NCBI RefSeq assembly: GCF_000767055.1
Contig: NZ_CP006764.1
Coordinates: 2,046,001-2,110,000 of the forward strand
Source of the DNA: Corynebacterium doosanense CAU 212 = DSM 45436
GTDB taxonomy: Bacteria > Actinomycetota > Actinomycetes > Mycobacteriales > Mycobacteriaceae
Direction of reading: 5' to 3'
DNA length: 64,000 nucleotides
The position numbers were made by a program, and so were the translations under genes. Of this stretch, positions 52,169 through 61,289 are shown piece after piece. The notes beneath the pieces are model-generated. The model ran no database searches. It was not told the DNA's origin and saw only the letters and a list, made by a program, of their open reading frames with translations. Position 1 is the stretch's first letter. Each line of letters starts with the position of its first letter.

Positions 52169-53616
52169 CCGGGCGCTCGGTGCCGCTGCGGCGACGCTTG
52201 GCCGCGGTCGTCGCGGCGGCCGCGGCGCTGGTCATTATTCTCACCGGGGTGGCGTCGCTGCTCGGGCTGCGCGAGTCCCTCCTCCACCAGGTGGACATCC
52301 GGTTGGAACGGGCCACGTCCGCCCCGGCCTTCGACGGCCCCGGCGGCGGTCCCCCGGGCGGGGGCGAGGACCTCAATCCGCTGAATCTCCCTGGCCAGGA
52401 GGTAGGGACGGTCCTGCTGCGCGACCAGTCGGGCTCCGGGATCGTCACGGACCAGTTCGCCGTGGGTGAGCTGAGCGAAGCCCAGGCCGACACCCTCCGC
52501 AGCATTCCCGCCGACAGCCGGCCCCGCACGGTGCGCCTGCCGGACCTGGGCAGCTACCGGGTGGTCGCGTGGAACGATGCCAGCGGGACGTCCGTCACGG
52601 GCATCCCCCTCAGCAGCGTCAACGCCACCCTGCGGGCCGCGGCGGCCCGTCAGGCCCTCATCGGCCTCGCGGGTCTGGCCGTCATCTCGACGCTGTGCGC
52701 CTGGCTCATCCGCCGCGAGCTGCGCCCCCTCAACGAGGTCGCCGAGGTCGCGCGCAGTGTGAGCGCCACGCCACTAGACCGCGGGGAGGTGCAGCTGACG
52801 CCCCGGTCGCGTATCGACGACACCGCCACCGAGGTCGGCCAGGTGGGCCACGCCCTGAACACACTGATCTCCCATGTCGAGGGTTCCCTCCGCGCACGCC
52901 ATGCCTCGGAGCAGCAGGTGCGCAACTTCGTCGCCGACGCCTCCCACGAGCTGCGGACCCCGCTGGCCTCGGTGGCCGGGTACACCGAGTTGCTGCGCAC
53001 CCACGACCTCAGCCCGGAGGACAGCGCGGCCGCTCTGGGCAGGATCTCCGCGGAGTCGCGCCGCATGGCCGACCTGGTGGAAGATCTCCTCCTGCTGGCA
53101 CGCATCGACGCGAGCCGCGCCGAGCAGTCCACCCTCGTCGACCTCGGACAGGTCGCCGCCGATGCGGTCATGGATGCGCACGCGGCCGGCCCGGACCACC
53201 GGTTTGAGCTGGACATTCCCCTGGACGAGGCCGGCCAGGCACCCGACTTCCTCGTCTCCGGCAACGAGGCCCGACTGCGCCAGGTGATGGGCAACCTGCT
53301 CACCAACGCGCGCATCCACACGCCGGTGGGCACCGTCACCACGGTGTCGGTGCGGGCGAAGGACACGGAGATTGTCTTGACGGTGTCCGACAACGGGCCC
53401 GGGATCCCCGCCGACCTGCTGCCCCGGGTCTTCGACCGTTTCTCCCGTGGTGACGCCTCCCGTCAGCGCACCTCCGGCACCTCCGGCCTGGGTCTGTCCA
53501 TCGTCGCGGCGATCGTGCGTGCCCATGGGGGCACGATCACCGCGTCGTCTGACCACGGGGCCTGTTTCACGCTCCGGTTTCCCCGGGCCCACCGGCCAGC
53601 ATCGACGGGGCATTAG
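52165..53616 (+). CDS. Sensor histidine kinase (TrcS-like)
   Basis: A 483-aa membrane kinase. The first membrane helix lies at about 12-35. A periplasmic sensor of about 125 residues follows, with a Gly/Pro loop (DGPGGGPPGGGE) and a second helix at about 165-185. Then come HAMP, H-box FVADASHELRTPLASVAGY, N-box NLLTNARIHT, DNGPGIP and TSGLGLSIVAAIV. It signals to the preceding response regulator; the stimulus is unknown. GTG start. Its last 50 bases overlap the end of the opposing lipoprotein gene. Confidence 0.94.
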   Translation: MTGRSVPLRRRLAAVVAAAAALVIILTGVASLLGLRESLLHQVDIRLERATSAPAFDGPGGGPPGGGEDLNPLNLPGQEVGTVLLRDQSGSGIVTDQFAVGELSEAQADTLRSIPADSRPRTVRLPDLGSYRVVAWNDASGTSVTGIPLSSVNATLRAAAARQALIGLAGLAVISTLCAWLIRRELRPLNEVAEVARSVSATPLDRGEVQLTPRSRIDDTATEVGQVGHALNTLISHVEGSLRARHASEQQVRNFVADASHELRTPLASVAGYTELLRTHDLSPEDSAAALGRISAESRRMADLVEDLLLLARIDASRAEQSTLVDLGQVAADAVMDAHAAGPDHRFELDIPLDEAGQAPDFLVSGNEARLRQVMGNLLTNARIHTPVGTVTTVSVRAKDTEIVLTVSDNGPGIPADLLPRVFDRFSRGDASRQRTSGTSGLGLSIVAAIVRAHGGTITASSDHGACFTLRFPRAHRPASTGH

Positions 53617-55049
53617 CCCCCGGCATCATGCGGCCGCCCATTCCACCCGGGCCCATCATCTCCCCGGAGCTCTCACCGGCGACGACCGTCGCCTCCCCCG
53701 CCCCGTTGACGGTGAACGTGTAGGTCTCACCCGCGGTGAGCGCGGCGCCGGAGACGATCACCGATCCGACGTTTGCGACGGCGGTGTACGTGGCCACCAC
53801 GGCCCCGCTGGAATCGGCGACCTCCAGCACGTCACCCTCCGACAGCTCGGTGTCGACGGCTACCCAGCCCTGCGCTGATTCCGTCGTGGGAGACTGTGCC
53901 ATGCCCGCGGCCCCGGCGGCGATGAGGGTGCCGCCCGAGATGTCCAGACCGGTGTCCACGTCGATGGATCCGTTGCCGCCCTGGACAGGCCCGTTGACCG
54001 TGAGTGTCCCACCGGTCATGGTGGCAGAGCCGTTGGAGTCGAGGCCGTCACCGCCCGTGTTCAGGGTGGTGTCGCCGCCGGAGACGGTGACGATGGCCTG
54101 CCCGGTCCCGTCGGCGCCGACCGAGCCGTTGATGGCGTCGTCCGTCGAGGTGACGTCGACCGTGCCCCCGGCGAGGGTGATCACCGCGCCCTCGATGCCC
54201 TCGTTCGACCGGGCCACGACTTGCGATCCGTCTTCGATTGCCACGGAGAGATCACCGTGCAGTCCGTCATCGGCGGCGTCGACGGTGACGTCCGCGCCGC
54301 CTAGAAGAACATTCTGCGCGTTGATGCCGTCATCCCCGGTTGAGGTGAGGTTCAGCGTTCCCCCGGCAAGGGTCACCGTGCCTGTCTCGGCGGTCTCCGT
54401 GTTGTCCGACTTCAGCGCGTGGCCGACGCTGTCCACGGTGACCTCCCCCCCCGCTGACCGTGAGGGAGTCCTTGCCGCGGATGCCGTCGTCCGCCGCGTG
54501 CACGTCGATGCCCCCGGACTCTATGACCACCGCGTCGTTGCCCGAGACGGCGTCGCCGGCGTTTCCTGTGACGCTCAGCGCGCCGCCGCCGGTGATGGTG
54601 AGGTCGGTGGCCGAGAAGAGGGCGGCGTCGGCGTCACCCTCGGTGATGTAGGTGGCGGCGTCGGTGAGCGAGTTCGAGGTGCCGTCCGCCAGCGAGACAA
54701 CCGCCGAGCCGGCGCTCAGGACGGCGAGCGCGGAGCCGGTGTCGGAAGTGATGGACGCGCCGTCGAGGATGACCGTGACGGCGTCGTCGTCCCCGGCGCC
54801 CACCACGACCTGGCCGGCGAGTTCCCCGCTCAGACGGTAGGTGCCGGCCTCGGTGATGGTGACCACCCCGTCCTGCGTGCTCACCCCTGGGGCATCGGTG
54901 GTGGCGATGTCGCCGGCGAGGGTGATGGTGGACGCGTCGCCCGCGGCCACCGTTTCCGGTGTCTGCAGGGTGGCCCCGGCGGTGGAGCATGCGCTGAGCA
55001 TTCCGGCGGAGAGAACAGCGATGAGCGAGGTGGAGAGGATGTTGCGCAT
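53567..55049 (-). pseudogene. Cthe_2159-like beta-helix lipoprotein, frame broken at a G8 tract (possible phase-variable gene)
   Basis: The gene starts with a lipoprotein signal (lipobox LSAC, Cys 21) and encodes a repetitive beta-helix protein of the carbohydrate-binding Cthe_2159/DUF4353 type, with many GGxxxVxxxDDGI-like turns (HAADDGIRGKDSLTVSGG, DGINAQNVLLGGADVTVDAADDG). At 54445-54452 the coding strand has eight G. With seven, the two frames join smoothly (SGG-EVTVDSVGHALKSDN) into a 493-aa protein ending in a Gly/Met-rich tail. As written, translation stops 106 nt into the wrong frame. It is last in the DUF4956-VTC operon. Confidence 0.82.
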
Positions 55050-55066
55050 GGGAGAGGGACCTTTTC

Positions 55067-55804
55067 TTAGACGAGGTGGAGGGTGCGGCGCATCGTGGCC
55101 GCCCATTTTTCGGGGTGAAGTTCGGGGTGCAGGGCGGCCATGCCGACCCCGTACTTGGACATGCGGGTCTCCCGGTGCCCCAACGCGCTGAGCAGGCGAT
55201 CGAAGCTGGTCGGCCGGGTGCCCCCCTTAGTCTCCACGACCGCGATGTTGTCCAGCGCGACCTCGTCGCCGGCGGTGGCGAAACGCACCCCGAGGTCGAG
55301 AGTCGCCCGGGCGCCGTCCCCGGGCAGGTACAGGGTGGTGCGCTCGTAGCTGGTGGTCAGCACGGGTTCCAGCGGCCCGGTCAGCACGATGCCCTGGGAG
55401 GAGAGACGCGTGTCGACGAATCCCTGCGCCGATGCGGACAGGGGCACGGAGCCGTCGTGAAGCTGTCTGACCTTGTGGGTCATTCCGCGCCCGTCACGCG
55501 TCTTGACCTCGAGGTACTGCTCGCCGGTGGAGGCGTAGGTGCGGATGCGCACCTTGAATCGGCGGCGTCGTTCCAGGCCCGCGAGGTGGTAGGCCTGCAG
55601 ATCGGGGGTGTCGAGGTAGAGCGAGGAGTAGCCGCCGGAGCGCTGACCGGCGATCTCCAGGACGGAGCAGTCGCCGAGGTGTGCGCCGAGTTCGGTGAGT
55701 TCGTCGAGGGTGAGGAGGTACTTGCGGTCGACACGCGACTGGCGCGCGGCGGCGTCGTTGAGCGTGGACAGGTCGATGGCGGGGAGGTCGTCGAGCCAGG
55801 TCAT
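55067..55804 (-). CDS. VTC-domain polyphosphate polymerase-like protein
   Basis: A 245-aa protein with a VTC tunnel domain. Conserved basic and acidic residues are in RVDRKYLLTLDEL (about residues 25-37), the SSLYLDTPDLQAYHLAGLER block, RRRRFKVRIRTYASTGEQYL with EVKTRDGRG, and the Glu/Lys in VVETKGG. In yeast Vtc4 this domain makes polyphosphate from ATP; bacterial stand-alone homologues are little studied. ATG 55804 overlaps the DUF4956 stop (ATGA) and has GGAG 6 nt before it, better than the ATG at 55816. Confidence 0.85.
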   Translation of the reverse strand: MTWLDDLPAIDLSTLNDAAARQSRVDRKYLLTLDELTELGAHLGDCSVLEIAGQRSGGYSSLYLDTPDLQAYHLAGLERRRRFKVRIRTYASTGEQYLEVKTRDGRGMTHKVRQLHDGSVPLSASAQGFVDTRLSSQGIVLTGPLEPVLTTSYERTTLYLPGDGARATLDLGVRFATAGDEVALDNIAVVETKGGTRPTSFDRLLSALGHRETRMSKYGVGMAALHPELHPEKWAATMRRTLHLV

Positions 55805-56397
55805 CGGACGCTCCATTCGCTCACGGGCTCGGCGGCCGGGGCGTGCGCCCGAGCACGCCGGCGCATGTGCACCTGCACGACGGTGAGGTCCTTGACCAGG
55901 TCGAGGCTGACCACCCTCGCGCCGAGAATCTCCGCGTGGAACATCGAGGCCAGGTGAGCGGTGAGCTCGGCTGGGTCGGTGAGCGCCCGGTCGACGGTGA
56001 CGCTCATGCGCTCCGCGTCCTGCTGCAGCAGCCTCGAGTCGAGCACCGAAAAGCCCGCCACGAGCGCCGCCATGAGCGCAAGCGGGAGGTAGGAGCCGGA
56101 GGTGGCGCCCAGCCCGCCGATCAGGCCCAGAACCAGGGCGGCGAAGTAGTAGGCCACCTCGGACTGGCTGAGCTCCTCCGAGCGCAGGCGGATGATGGAC
56201 AGCAGGCCGAAGAGTCCGAGGCCTAGGCCGGCGGCGACGGTCGAGGTGGCCAGCACGGAGACCACGCCGAGGATGCCCAGGTTGATGATGAGGTACGCCA
56301 TGGCCATGTCTCCCCGGCGGTGGCGCGGGAGGTAGACGGCGAAGACGAGCAGGCCGATGGCCAGGGCGTCTGCGGCGAGATAGAGGTAGGAAGACAC
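55801..56397 (-). CDS. DUF4956 membrane protein
   Basis: A 198-aa membrane protein with about four to five helices in the first 125 residues (LYLAADALAIGLLVFAVYL, AMAYLIINLGILGVVSVLAT). The conserved motif GLFGLLSIIRLRSEELSQSE leads into a cytoplasmic alpha/beta tail. DUF4956 proteins are regularly encoded beside VTC-domain proteins. GTG 56397 is chosen because AAGGAG stands exactly 6 nt before it; a longer frame from ATG 56439 would run through the regulatory hairpin. Confidence 0.87.
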   Translation of the reverse strand: MSSYLYLAADALAIGLLVFAVYLPRHRRGDMAMAYLIINLGILGVVSVLATSTVAAGLGLGLFGLLSIIRLRSEELSQSEVAYYFAALVLGLIGGLGATSGSYLPLALMAALVAGFSVLDSRLLQQDAERMSVTVDRALTDPAELTAHLASMFHAEILGARVVSLDLVKDLTVVQVHMRRRARAHAPAAEPVSEWSVR

Positions 56398-56402
56398 GAA
56401 AA

Positions 56403-56452
56403 ACTCCTTAAACGAATGTGTCGGTGTGTGGACTGACATTCATTTAAGGAGT
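56403..56452 (-). promoter_or_regulatory. Hairpin sequestering the DUF4956 Shine-Dalgarno sequence
   Basis: On the mRNA strand ACTCCTTAAATGAATGT (56452-56436) pairs along all 17 bases with ACATTCGTTTAAGGAGT (56419-56403), with one U-G wobble and a 16-nt loop. The 3' arm contains the AAGGAG ribosome binding site of the GTG at 56397. On the opposite strand the wobble would be a C-A mismatch, so the structure fits the minus-strand RNA. Confidence 0.75.
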
Positions 56453-56519
56453 CGTACTTATGAGTGCTCACCCGCTGCGGTGATGAGTTTCTGATGCGTG
56501 GGCGGCGAAGCTATGAGCC

Positions 56520-56531
56520 GGGTTATAACCC
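56520..56531. promoter_or_regulatory. Perfect palindrome GGGTTATAACCC, probable operon promoter/operator
   Basis: A 12-bp perfect palindrome containing TATAAC, a good -10 match, directed on the minus strand toward the DUF4956 operon. A transcript from here would carry a leader of about 115 nt holding the hairpin. The palindrome could equally be a regulator site. Confidence 0.45.
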
Positions 56532-56546
56532 CAGCGTGCGGGGGTC

Positions 56547-56999
56547 TTACTTGTCGTCGTCGGACGGCTCGCCCGTGCCCAGGTGCTGGGTGACCAGCAT
56601 GCCCCGCTTCATGCGCTCGGCGATGTCCGTGCGCAGGGTGAGGACAGACCACCACACCATGATGAACATGCCGACGATGAACATCAGCGACCAGTGCACG
56701 AAGAACCCAGCGATGAAACTGATCACCTGCAGCACCATGACCGCCTTGAGTCCCCAGGGCCTGCGCTGCACGAAGGCCAGGAGGAAGTGCGCCGCGCCGA
56801 GCGCGACGACGGTTCCCCAGTTCAGGGGGGTCCAGTAGCGGCCGGAATCGATCTGCAGGATCACCGTCAGCGCGAGGAAGATGGTGATGGACTCGAGAAC
56901 GAGCGTGCCGGCGAGCACGCCGCTGAGCGCCTTAAGCGGGTCCTTGACCGGGGTAGCTCCCGGCCCGAGGGGGCCGTATTCCTGAGGGGTCTCGGTCAC
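56547..56999 (-). CDS. DUF4233 membrane protein
   Basis: A 150-aa protein with four membrane helices: LSGVLAGTLVLESITIFLAL, TVVALGAAHFLLAFV, a helix in KAVMVLQVISFIAGFFVHW, and FIVGMFIMVWWSVLTL. DUF4233 proteins are found directly downstream of folC in many actinobacteria, as here (4-nt overlap with the folC stop). Function unknown. Confidence 0.9.
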   Translation of the reverse strand: MTETPQEYGPLGPGATPVKDPLKALSGVLAGTLVLESITIFLALTVILQIDSGRYWTPLNWGTVVALGAAHFLLAFVQRRPWGLKAVMVLQVISFIAGFFVHWSLMFIVGMFIMVWWSVLTLRTDIAERMKRGMLVTQHLGTGEPSDDDK

Positions 57000-58576
57000 T
57001 GGGGATCCTTTCCGAACATGGCCCGGGCGTCACCCGCGGTGACCACCGAACCGGTGATGACGATGCCGGAACCCGACTGGATGTCGGCGTCCTCGGCCAG
57101 CTCCACGGCGAGGTCGTACGCTCCGACGAGCGTATCGACGACATGCACACGCTCCTCGCCGAAGATGTCGCGTGCGGTCTCTGCCAGATCGTAGGCGTCG
57201 AGCGCCCGCGGCGAGGAGTTCTGGGTGATCACCACCTCGCTCAGGTGCGGCTCGAGTTCCCGGAGGATGTTGGCGGAGTCCTTGTCGCCGAGCACCGCGA
57301 CCACGCCGATGAGTCGGGAAAAGTCGTAGTCCCGTTCGAGCGCCGCTCCCAGCGCGCGGGCGCCGTGGGGATTGTGGGCCGCGTCGACGAAGGTCGACGG
57401 GCTGTTGCGCACCCGCTCGAGCCGGCCGGGCGAGCTGGCCCGGGCGAATCCGGCGCGCACGGTCTCCAGGTCGAGGGACCGGCCGGGCCCGGCGCCGAAG
57501 AGCGCCTCCACGGCAGCCAGGGCCATCGCGGCGTTTTTCGCCTGGTGCTCGCCGGCCAGCGGCAGGAAGATCTCCTCGTAGTCCCCGCCGAGGCCCCGCA
57601 GGGTGAGCATCTGCCCGCCGACGGCGATGGCCGAGGTGACCACACCGAACTCGGAGCCGGCGCGGGCCACGGAGGCATCGACCTCGACGGCGCGCTCGAG
57701 GATGACCCCGAGGGCCTCCGGCTCCTGCTCGGCGACGACGGCGACGTTGTCTGGCGGCGCGAGCAGGTCGTCGGTGTCCCAACGGGACTTGATGATGCCC
57801 GCCTTCTCCCCCGCGATCTCCTCGATTGTCTCGCCCAGGTAGTCGGTATGGTCCATGCCCACGGGCATGATCACCGCGACATCGGAGGAGATGACGTTGG
57901 TGGCGTCCCACCGGCCGCCCATGCCGACCTCGACGACCGCGACATCGACGGGTGCGTCGGCGAACGCGCTGTAGGCCATGGCGACGAGCACCTCAAAGGT
58001 GCTCATCGGGTGCTCCGACTTCGAGTCGACGAGCTCGACGAACGGGGCAATCTCGTCGTAGATGCGGACAAAGTCCTCCGGGTGGATCGGCTCACCGTCG
58101 ATGCCGATGCGCTCGGTCACGGACTGCAGGTGCGGGCTGGTCGTGCGCCCCGTCCGCCGGTGGAATGCGCCGAGCAGGGACTCGATCATGCGCACGGTGG
58201 AGGTCTTGCCGTTGGTGCCGGCCACGTGGATGGATTTGAACGTGCGCTCGGGGTTGCCCAGGAAATCCAGGAGCATCTCGATGCGGTCCAAAGTCGGGTC
58301 GATCGCCGTCTCCGGCCACCGCGCGTTGAGCGCCTGCTCCACCCGGGCGAGCTCCGCGCGGTGCTCATCGGTGACGGGGCGCGCGATGACCTCGGGGTTG
58401 TGCTCGTGCGACTCTCCGAGGTTCAGCGTGAGCCCGTGCTCCTCGACGCTGATCTTGCCGAAGCCGGTGTCTCCCGGCTCCCTCTCCCCGGCCAGCACGG
58501 CCTCGGCAGCGGCCTCGGCCTGGCTCTCTTCCAGCGCGGCGCGGATGCGCTCGAGCGCGTCGTCGGGTTCAGCCAC
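56996..58576 (-). CDS. folC: Folylpolyglutamate synthase / dihydrofolate synthase
   Basis: A 526-aa Mur-ligase-type enzyme adding glutamate to folates. The P-loop is HVAGTNGKTSTVRMIESLL (about residues 122-140), with the second ATP motif in VGMGGRWDATN and the DAAHNPHGARALG domain. An N-terminal extension of about 80 hydrophilic residues precedes the catalytic part, common in corynebacteria. GTG start abuts the valS stop, so the two are translationally coupled. Confidence 0.94.
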   Translation of the reverse strand: MAEPDDALERIRAALEESQAEAAAEAVLAGEREPGDTGFGKISVEEHGLTLNLGESHEHNPEVIARPVTDEHRAELARVEQALNARWPETAIDPTLDRIEMLLDFLGNPERTFKSIHVAGTNGKTSTVRMIESLLGAFHRRTGRTTSPHLQSVTERIGIDGEPIHPEDFVRIYDEIAPFVELVDSKSEHPMSTFEVLVAMAYSAFADAPVDVAVVEVGMGGRWDATNVISSDVAVIMPVGMDHTDYLGETIEEIAGEKAGIIKSRWDTDDLLAPPDNVAVVAEQEPEALGVILERAVEVDASVARAGSEFGVVTSAIAVGGQMLTLRGLGGDYEEIFLPLAGEHQAKNAAMALAAVEALFGAGPGRSLDLETVRAGFARASSPGRLERVRNSPSTFVDAAHNPHGARALGAALERDYDFSRLIGVVAVLGDKDSANILRELEPHLSEVVITQNSSPRALDAYDLAETARDIFGEERVHVVDTLVGAYDLAVELAEDADIQSGSGIVITGSVVTAGDARAMFGKDPQ

Positions 58577-61276
58577 TTACTTCAACCCTTCCAGCCGGGC
58601 GGTGATGCGGTCGGTCTCCTCGCGGGCCAGCTCCTGACGCGCGCGGATCTTGTCCACGACGGCGTCCGGCGCCTTGGCCAGGAACGCCTCGTTGCCGAGC
58701 TTCTTGCCGGTGTTCTCCAGCTCCTTCTGCGCGGCCGCGAGCTCCTTCTCCAGGCGCGCGCGCTCGGCGTCCTTGTCCACGGTGCCCGAGGTGTCCAGGG
58801 CGACCCCCACGGTGGCCCGGGACAGGCGCACCTCCAGGGAGGCGGACTCCTCGAAGTCCTCCTCCGGAGCTACGAGCCTAGCGACGCTGCGGATCAGCGT
58901 CTCCTGTCCCGACAGATCCGCCGCGGCAAAGTCAATCTGCGCCGGGACCTTCTGGGAGGGCTTCAGGCCCTGGTCGGCACGGAACCGGCGCAGCTCGGTG
59001 ATGAGCTTGATGGAGTCGTCGATATGCGTCTGTGCCGTGGTGTCGGGCTCCGCACCGCCGTTGGTGTCGTCGACCGTGGGCCACGGCGCGAGCGTGGTGG
59101 TCTCCTCCTCCGTCAGGGTGGTCCAGAGGACCTCGGTGACGAACGGCATGGCCGGGTGCAGCAGGCGCAGCACCACGTCGAGGACCCGGCCGAGGACGAT
59201 CTGCGTGGAGGTGCCACGTTCGGTGACCTCGTCGCGCGGGATCTGGGTCTTGGCGATCTCCAGGTACCAGTCGCAGAACTCGTTCCAGGTGAACTGGTAG
59301 AGCTCCTCGTTGGCCTTGGCGAACTGGAAATTCTCCAGGTGCGCGTCAACCGTCGCGCGGACCTGCTCGAGGCGGTCGAGGATCCAGCGGTCCGCGTCGG
59401 TGAGCGTGTCGCGCGCCGGCAGCTCGTCCACCGCGGCGCCGTTGAGCAGGGCGAACTTGGTCGCGTTGTAGAGCTTGGTGGCGAAGTTGCGCGAGCTCTG
59501 CGCGTGATCCTCGCCGACGGGCAGGTCGGTGCCCGGGTTGGCGCCGCGTGCGAGGGTGAAACGCAGCGCGTCGGCGCCGTAGCGCTCGACCCAGTCCATC
59601 GGGTCGATGCCGTTGCCGAGCGACTTGCTCATCTTACGGCCGTGCTCGTCGCGCACCAGGCCGTGGAGGAAGAGGTCGTGGAAGGGAACCTGGGGGCGGC
59701 CGTCCGTGCCCTCGCCGAGGATCTCCGGGGTGATGGTGGAAGCGAAGGTGCCGAACATCATCATGCGGGCGACCCAGAAGAAGAGGATGTCGTAGGCCGT
59801 GACCAGCACGTTCGTGGGGTAGAACTTGGCCAGGTCCGGGGTGGCGTCGGGCCAACCCATGGTGGAGAACGGCCACAGCGCGGAGGAGAACCAGGTGTCC
59901 AGGACATCGGGGTCCTGCTCGTAGCCCTCGGGGGCCTGCTCGTCGGGTCCGACGCAGACGACCTCGCCGTTCGGGCCGTAGAAGATGGGGATGCGGTGGC
60001 CCCACCACAGCTGGCGTGAGATGGTCCAGTCGTGCATGTCGTCGACCCAGTCAAAGAAGCGCGGCTCCATCGCCTTCGGGTGGATGGTGGTGTCGCCCTC
60101 GCGGATGCCCTCTCCGGCCATCTGGGCGAGCTTGTCCACCTTGACAAACCACTGAAGGGACAGGCGCGGCTCGATGGCCTCGCCGGAGCGCTCGGAGTGG
60201 CCCACGGAGTGCACGTAGGGGCGGATCTCCTTGACGATGCGCCCCTGCTCGGCCAGCTCCTCGCGGATCGCCACGCGGGCCCCCTCGCGGGTCAGGCCGT
60301 CGAAACGTGTTCCGGTGTCGGCGATCCGGCCGGTCTTGTCCATGATCGTGGGCATGTCCAGATCGTGGCGCTGGCCCATGGCGTAGTCGTTGGGGTCGTG
60401 CGCCGGGGTAATCTTCACGGCGCCGGTGCCGAACTCGGGGTCGACGTAGTCGTCGGCGATGACCTTGAGTTTCAGGTCATTGCGGAAGGGGTGGTCGAGC
60501 TCCTGGCCCACCAGATCCCGGTAGCGCTCGTCGTCCGGGTGGACGGCGATGGCGACGTCGCCCAGCATCGTCTCAATACGGGTGGTGGCCACGACGAGGT
60601 GCGGCTCGTTGTCGTCGAGCGATCCGTATCGGAAGGACACGAGCTCGCCGTCGACGTCCTTGTACACGACCTCGATGTCGGAGACCGCGGTCTCGAGCAC
60701 GGGCGACCAGTTGACCAGGCGGTGCGCCCGGTAGATCATGCCCTGGTCGAACAGCGCCTTGAAGATCGTCTGCACGGCGCGCGACAGGCCCTCGTCGAGG
60801 GTGAAGCGGTCGCGCGACCAGTCGACCGAGTCGCCGATGGCACGCATCTGCGTCTGAATGGTCCCGCCGTACTGCTCCTTCCACTCCCAGACCTTGGAGA
60901 TGAACTCCTCGCGGCCGTAGTCGTAGCGGTCCTTGCCCTCGGTCTCCTTGAGCATCGCCTCGACCTTGGTCTGCGTCGCGATACCCGCGTGGTCCATGCC
61001 CGGCAGCCACAGCGTCTCAAAGCCCTGCATGCGCTTGCGGCGGATGATGGAGTCGATGAGTGTGTGGTCCAGCGCGTGGCCCATGTGGAGCTGGCCGGTG
61101 ACGTTCGGCGGCGGCAGGACGATGGAGTATCCCGGCTTGTCGCTGGAGGCGTCCGGCGTGAAGTAACCGCGCTCGACCCAGCGCTGGTACAGCGCGGTCT
61201 CGTGCTCCTTCGGTTCCCACGCCTTGGGGAGCTCGTCGGCGCGGTTCTTGCCCAGGTTCTTGTTCTGCTCAGTCAC
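58577..61276 (-). CDS. valS: Valyl-tRNA synthetase
   Basis: An 899-aa class I synthetase. HIGH-type motif is [19 protein letters not shown] (about residues 50-68), KMSKS is [20 protein letters not shown], with the editing domain between and a C-terminal coiled coil ([20 protein letters not shown]). GTG 61276 follows a leaderless near-consensus -10 (TATAGT plus 7 nt). Upstream of folC, as in most actinobacteria. Confidence 0.97.
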   Translation of the reverse strand: MTEQNKNLGKNRADELPKAWEPKEHETALYQRWVERGYFTPDASSDKPGYSIVLPPPNVTGQLHMGHALDHTLIDSIIRRKRMQGFETLWLPGMDHAGIATQTKVEAMLKETEGKDRYDYGREEFISKVWEWKEQYGGTIQTQMRAIGDSVDWSRDRFTLDEGLSRAVQTIFKALFDQGMIYRAHRLVNWSPVLETAVSDIEVVYKDVDGELVSFRYGSLDDNEPHLVVATTRIETMLGDVAIAVHPDDERYRDLVGQELDHPFRNDLKLKVIADDYVDPEFGTGAVKITPAHDPNDYAMGQRHDLDMPTIMDKTGRIADTGTRFDGLTREGARVAIREELAEQGRIVKEIRPYVHSVGHSERSGEAIEPRLSLQWFVKVDKLAQMAGEGIREGDTTIHPKAMEPRFFDWVDDMHDWTISRQLWWGHRIPIFYGPNGEVVCVGPDEQAPEGYEQDPDVLDTWFSSALWPFSTMGWPDATPDLAKFYPTNVLVTAYDILFFWVARMMMFGTFASTITPEILGEGTDGRPQVPFHDLFLHGLVRDEHGRKMSKSLGNGIDPMDWVERYGADALRFTLARGANPGTDLPVGEDHAQSSRNFATKLYNATKFALLNGAAVDELPARDTLTDADRWILDRLEQVRATVDAHLENFQFAKANEELYQFTWNEFCDWYLEIAKTQIPRDEVTERGTSTQIVLGRVLDVVLRLLHPAMPFVTEVLWTTLTEEETTTLAPWPTVDDTNGGAEPDTTAQTHIDDSIKLITELRRFRADQGLKPSQKVPAQIDFAAADLSGQETLIRSVARLVAPEEDFEESASLEVRLSRATVGVALDTSGTVDKDAERARLEKELAAAQKELENTGKKLGNEAFLAKAPDAVVDKIRARQELAREETDRITARLEGLK

Positions 61277-61289
61277 CCGGTTCACTATA
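61277..61289 (-). promoter_or_regulatory. Leaderless -10 of valS-folC operon
   Basis: TATAGT (minus strand, 61289-61284), 7 nt, GTG 61276. Confidence 0.6.
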
